NCBI GenBank assembly: GCA_028293745.1
Contig: JAQGOF010000080.1
Location: forward strand, 1 to 64,000
Length of the DNA stretch: 64,000 bases
Direction: 5' to 3'
Source: Gammaproteobacteria bacterium
Lineage (GTDB): Bacteria > Pseudomonadota > Gammaproteobacteria > Steroidobacterales > Steroidobacteraceae
In this document: piece by piece, positions 60,734 through 64,000 of the stretch
How the letters are laid out: the number at the start of each line of letters is the position of its first letter
Position numbering within the stretch: position 1 is the stretch's first letter
Position numbers and translations under genes: made by a program
The notes under the pieces: model-generated
Seen by the model: only the letters and a program-made list of their open reading frames with translations
Databases searched by the model: none
Told to the model about the DNA's origin: nothing

Positions 60734-61399
60734 ATGATCCTGAAACGGCTCCAGGATCTGATCGGTGACATCTACGACGTGAGCATCTCTCACGATGTGT
60801 ATGACTTCCTGGTCACTGACCGGGAGCACCTGCCGGCCGCCGCGCGCCCCCGCGGACCCACTGACGAAGAGCTCATCGTCGCCCAGCCCGAAGAGGGTGG
60901 CAGTGGCGAGATCGCAATGTCGCTGTACCTCGATCCGGAGCTGCTGGAGCGGCTCGATCGCGCGGATCCGATGGAGCGGCTGCACGATGGGAATGTGGCG
61001 GACTATTGGACCGCACTCGAGGGTGTCAGCCATTTTCTGTACCTCGCCTGGAATGCGGGACACGACAAGCCCGTGTCGCTTCTCGAGTTGGAGATGCAGG
61101 CGGAGGTGGACAAGTACGTGGGCAGCTACTGGCTCATGCGCCGCCAGTTCCCGGATCGGTTTCCAGCCGAGTTGCTGCGGTTGTTATTCGAGCGGACGCG
61201 CATCGATTCTCGCCTGGCCGGTGGACGGGAGGATCTGTATCGCGAGGCGAGTCGTTATGCGCAGAAGTTCTGCACGCGGCTGGAGCAGTCGTTGCGCGGC
61301 GCGCAGGGGCGCTCACAGGGGGAAGTGCTGGCAGAGCTGCGGCGGTTCTATCGGCTGACCAATGCCAGGAAGGTCGCGCACATTCAAAGGAGCGCTTGA
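60734..61399 (+). CDS. uncharacterised protein, second of a pair
   Basis: 221 residues. It starts MILKRLQDLIGDIYDV and is mainly helical, with SHFLYLAWNAGHDKPVSLLE and LEMQAEVDKYVGSYWLMRRQ, the latter resembling a helical, metal-binding-like E/D-rich helix. No known family could be named with confidence. It is 4 bp after the previous gene, so the two proteins may act together. A short terminator-like hairpin follows the stop. Confidence 0.8.
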   Translation: MILKRLQDLIGDIYDVSISHDVYDFLVTDREHLPAAARPRGPTDEELIVAQPEEGGSGEIAMSLYLDPELLERLDRADPMERLHDGNVADYWTALEGVSHFLYLAWNAGHDKPVSLLELEMQAEVDKYVGSYWLMRRQFPDRFPAELLRLLFERTRIDSRLAGGREDLYREASRYAQKFCTRLEQSLRGAQGRSQGEVLAELRRFYRLTNARKVAHIQRSA

Positions 61400-61420
61400 A
61401 GCGCGCCAGTCGCTTTTTTT
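61399..61420 (+). terminator. weak rho-independent terminator after the paired genes
   Basis: A five-base stem aagcg/cgctt with a seven-base loop overlaps the stop codon and runs into a T-tract. The stem is short, so confidence is modest. Confidence 0.45.
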
Positions 61421-61808
61421 ATTCCTCGTCTTCGTCTTTTCGCTTCTTGGCCTCTTCCAGGGAACGCATCAGCTTGATCCACGCAGACAGCTTGCGAAGG
61501 TCAGTGCGCGTGGTGGTGCCGGTGGGGACGGCGTCGCGCTTGCGCCCGGCTTCAGGGACGCGCGTGTACGGATTGTGTGAATCTTCGGCCTCGATCGCCA
61601 GCGAGCCGGTGCTCAACCCGCGCTCGTGTGGCGCGCTGGCGGCCTCGATTTCGAACACTTGGCGCTCATAGTCGGCCGGGGCGTCGTACCATTGAACGAT
61701 GGCGTTGCCCTTGTGATCGTGAACGATCCTGCTCAGGCGCCTGCGCTCAGCCTTCGGTTCGGTGTCGGGTTGAGCAGGGTACGGAACGCGGTGCTTTGGA
61801 TCTGCCAT
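61419..61808 (-). CDS. small charged hypothetical protein
   Basis: 129 residues. No signal peptide. The protein begins MADPKHRVPYPAQPDTEPK, has a central RLSRIVHDHKGNAIVQWYDA patch that looks like a folded beta element, and ends with an acidic/basic tail KKRKDEDEE. A conserved function is not recognised. It converges with the paired genes and is separated from the NUDIX gene by 79 bp. Confidence 0.7.
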   Translation of the reverse strand: MADPKHRVPYPAQPDTEPKAERRRLSRIVHDHKGNAIVQWYDAPADYERQVFEIEAASAPHERGLSTGSLAIEAEDSHNPYTRVPEAGRKRDAVPTGTTTRTDLRKLSAWIKLMRSLEEAKKRKDEDEE

Positions 61809-61887
61809 GGATTACGTTCAATCGGTAGTCGTTACATCCGGTATGAACACGTTACCCGGCGGGTCTGCGGACTTTCCAAGACTTCTG

Positions 61888-62439
61888 TCACGGATTGTCG
61901 GCAGAGGATGACCGACGCACTGCAGCAAGCGCAATTGTCCGGGCGAGTGCAATGATTGTCTTGGCATCGCTGATCTGGCCGTTCATGGCCCACTCATACG
62001 CCTCGGCCAACGGGATCCAGTGAACTTCGATGACCTCGGAGTGCTCGTGAGCTGCAGTGCTCGGTTCGATCTCCGTGGCATAAAAGAGGTGCAGAACCTC
62101 GGAAAATACACCGGGCGAGCTCAGGGCCGTGCCGAGGCTCTCCCACTGACTTGCGCTGACGCCAGCTTCTTCTATGAGCTCGCGTTTCGCAGTTTCGAGC
62201 GGTGGCTCGTTGGGCTCCAGTTTCCCGGCGGGCAGCTCCCAGATCCAGCCGCCGGCCACATATCGGTACTGCCGCAGGAGGCATACCCGCCGCTGCGAAT
62301 CGAGGGCGACAACCGCAGCGCCGCCCGGGTGGTGAACGACCTCGAGCGTCGCTCGATGTCCATTGGGGAGGACGACCTCATCGGTGGTGACCGTAATGAC
62401 TCGCCCGCGAAAGTGAACAGTCTGGTTTTCAGGTTTCAT
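61888..62439 (-). CDS. NUDIX hydrolase (ADP-ribose pyrophosphatase type)
   Basis: 183 residues. The Nudix box is GKLEPNEPPLETAKRELIEE followed by AG, with WELPAGK just before it, as in ADP-ribose/ADP-sugar pyrophosphatases. N-terminal strands (RGRVITVTTDEVVLPNGHRA) match the dimer domain. It probably hydrolyses ADP-ribose or an ADP-sugar; ADP-glucose is possible given the glg genes, but that is speculation. It is divergent from the P-loop kinase gene, with 11 bp between start codons. Confidence 0.93.
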   Translation of the reverse strand: MKPENQTVHFRGRVITVTTDEVVLPNGHRATLEVVHHPGGAAVVALDSQRRVCLLRQYRYVAGGWIWELPAGKLEPNEPPLETAKRELIEEAGVSASQWESLGTALSSPGVFSEVLHLFYATEIEPSTAAHEHSEVIEVHWIPLAEAYEWAMNGQISDAKTIIALARTIALAAVRRSSSADNP

Positions 62440-62450
62440 ACAAGCTGAGT

Positions 62451-62957
62451 ATGCGGAAGTTTCGCTTAATCATCATTACCGGGCTTCCGGGCACGGGCAA
62501 GACCACGCTCGCGCGGGATCTGGCGAAACGCTACGGGTTACCACTCTTTTCCAAAGATACGATCAAGGAGCCCTTGATGGATGTGTTGGGAACCGATGCG
62601 CCTTCCCGCGCGCTGAGTGACATTTCGTTCGCTGTCATGTTCTCGATGGCGCGGGAACAGCTGGCGCTCGGTCACAGTTTGATTCTCGAAGGCAACTTCC
62701 GCGCACGCGAGCACGAAGCGCCGCTGCTCGCCGCGTTCCCGCCGATCGGGCCGACCATTGTCCAGGTGTTGTGTCGTGCGCATGAAGAGGAGCGCCGCTC
62801 GAGATTGCTCCAGCGCGCCGGGGACCCGACCCGGCATGCAGGTCACCGGGACGCCCGGCAGCTGGAGCCGGTCGCAGCCTGCGATTCGTTCCTGGAATTG
62901 CCGGGAGAACGCGTTACGCATCGTGTAGGCTCTCCGTTATGCGAAACACTATTCTGA
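62451..62957 (+). CDS. P-loop NTPase, predicted small-molecule kinase
   Basis: 168 residues. Walker A is IIITGLPGTGKTTLARDLA, followed by SKDTIKEPLMD and LILEGNFRAREHE, typical of the zeta-toxin/AAA_33 small kinases. The C-terminal part has RAGDPTRHAGHRD, usual in this group, before a short divergent end. Its 3' end overlaps the M16 protease start by 19 bp in a different frame. The substrate is unknown. Confidence 0.85.
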   Translation: MRKFRLIIITGLPGTGKTTLARDLAKRYGLPLFSKDTIKEPLMDVLGTDAPSRALSDISFAVMFSMAREQLALGHSLILEGNFRAREHEAPLLAAFPPIGPTIVQVLCRAHEEERRSRLLQRAGDPTRHAGHRDARQLEPVAACDSFLELPGERVTHRVGSPLCETLF

Positions 62958-64000
62958 CTCTGCTGGTGGCATTGTGGACGTCTGCACAGGCCTGCGCTGC
63001 TGGTACCCCTGTGCTGGCCGATGTCGAGATTCCCTATCAGAAGTATGTCCTGCCGAACGGCCTAACGCTGATCGTTCATGAGGACCACAAGGCCCCGATC
63101 GTCGCCGTGGATATCTGGTATCACGTGGGCAGCAAGGACGAGCATCCGGGTCGCACAGGCTTCGCGCACCTGTTCGAGCATCTGATGTTCACGAATACGG
63201 AGAACCACCACGACGAGTTCTTCCGTCCTCTGATCAGCGTGGGCGGCACCAAGATGAACGGCAACACGTGGCTAGATCGCACAACATATTTCGAGAATGT
63301 GCCGGTCAACGCGCTGGACACTGCGCTGTGGTTGGAATCCGACCGCATGGGCCACCTGCTCGGCGCCGTCGACCAGGGGAAACTCGACGAGCAGCGTGGC
63401 GTCGTACAGAACGAGAAGCGGCAGGGCGAGAACCGTCCTTACGGCAAGGTCGACGAGTTGATTGCCTCGAGCACGTATCCGGCGGGGCATCCGTACTCCT
63501 GGACGACCATCGGGTCGATGGAGGATCTCAACGCAGCCTCGCTGGAGGATGTCAAAACCTGGTTCCGTACGTACTACGGTGCAGCCAATGCGGTGTTGGT
63601 GATTGCCGGTGACGTGCAGCCCGAGGAGGTGCACAAGAAGGTCGAGCACTACTTCGGGGATATCGGCCCTGGGCCGGTGCTGAAGCGCAACGAGGCCTGG
63701 GTTGCCAGGATGAGCGGCGAGAAGCGCGCCAGCCTGCAGGACCGTGTGCCGCAGTCGCGGATTTACAAGACCTGGAACGTCCCGGGTTACAACACTCGCG
63801 ATTTCACGCTGCTGCAGATAGCCGGGGAAGTCCTGGCCGGCGGCAAGAACAGCCGCCTGTACAAGCGCCTCGTCTACACAGACCAGGTGGCGACCAGCGT
63901 GAGTGCGGGTGTCGGGCCGTTTGAGATCGGGTCACAGTTTCAAGTGATCGCCACGGTCAAGCCGGGAGGCGATCCGGCGGTCGTGGAAAAAGCGTTGGAC
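62939..64000 (+). CDS. M16 family zinc protease, exported (3' end outside window)
   Basis: 354 codons are visible. A signal peptide (MRNTILTLLVALWTSAQACA) is followed by IPYQKYVLPNGLTLIVHEDH and the inverted zinc motif HLFEH (about residues 76-80), with the distal Glu region of M16 (DEQRGVVQNEKRQGEN) downstream. The M16 beta fold continues (LVIAGDVQPEEVHKKVEHYF). The full protein would be a two-half periplasmic pitrilysin-like protease that degrades peptides. The start is within the kinase gene, overlapping by 19 bp. Confidence 0.93.
   Translation, partial: MRNTILTLLVALWTSAQACAAGTPVLADVEIPYQKYVLPNGLTLIVHEDHKAPIVAVDIWYHVGSKDEHPGRTGFAHLFEHLMFTNTENHHDEFFRPLISVGGTKMNGNTWLDRTTYFENVPVNALDTALWLESDRMGHLLGAVDQGKLDEQRGVVQNEKRQGENRPYGKVDELIASSTYPAGHPYSWTTIGSMEDLNAASLEDVKTWFRTYYGAANAVLVIAGDVQPEEVHKKVEHYFGDIGPGPVLKRNEAWVARMSGEKRASLQDRVPQSRIYKTWNVPGYNTRDFTLLQIAGEVLAGGKNSRLYKRLVYTDQVATSVSAGVGPFEIGSQFQVIATVKPGGDPAVVEKALD

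Noticed and set aside
1-64000. Search for CRISPR arrays, insertion sequences, prophage, rRNA and tRNA genes
   Set aside because: No regularly spaced repeats, transposase or phage-type proteins, or tRNA-like cloverleaf sequences were noticed by eye; a dedicated scan could still reveal small RNAs.

Overview
The window is GC-rich and densely coded on both strands, with no rRNA, tRNA, CRISPR array, phage or insertion-sequence genes that I could recognise. The gene set (prkA-yeaH-spoVR triad, ttcA, several very large TonB-dependent receptors, a TonB protein, TPR-sulfotransferase and TPR-hydroxylase genes, short-type glycogen phosphorylase with a GH57 enzyme) points to a free-living gammaproteobacterium, probably near the Steroidobacterales/Xanthomonadales. 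That assignment is inference from gene content only.

Layout. 1-4550: the 3' part is missing from a TonB-family gene with an unusual cytoplasmic N-terminal domain. Its start is preceded by three tandem hairpins, and a divergent asmA-type gene follows. 4875-9521: the stress kinase triad prkA, yeaH, spoVR. 9508-13617: a small proline-rich protein, an EF-G-like GTPase and an exported amidase. 14015-32699: a block bounded by three giant TonB-dependent receptors. Between the first two lie a TPR-sulfotransferase, a PAP2/haloperoxidase-like protein, a TPR-glycosyltransferase-like protein, a TPR-Asp/Asn beta-hydroxylase with a coupled small secreted protein, and a two-domain retropepsin-like protease. 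32757-33178: a PadR-type regulator reading frame that contains no ATG, GTG or TTG at all, coupled to a 27-codon ORF.

33265-46917: alpha-glucan metabolism. glgP, glgC, a GH57 enzyme and malQ form a forward run, the last three overlapping by a few bases. A LEA14-like lipoprotein and an Ig/PQQ-propeller lipoprotein follow, then a reverse pair of glgA and an O6-methylguanine methyltransferase. A tiny membrane protein, an esterase and a second methyltransferase fused to an AraC-type domain complete the region. 47094-54973: M32 carboxypeptidase, ttcA, and then a co-directional set comprising a phosphatase/ADP-ribosylglycohydrolase fusion, a zinc metallopeptidase, an ATP-grasp ligase and a CpcT/CpeT-like lipoprotein. 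54988-64000: exported S9 peptidase and a coupled GST, HAD hydrolase, MFS transporter, two paired uncharacterised proteins, a small acidic protein, a NUDIX hydrolase, a P-loop kinase and the start of an exported M16 protease.

Two regions look most like undescribed systems. One is the TonB-receptor-flanked set of peptide/protein-modifying enzymes (14015-28634). The other is the phosphatase-ADP-ribosylhydrolase / metallopeptidase / ATP-grasp / CpeT set (49564-54973). Both proposals are inferences from domain content and gene order.
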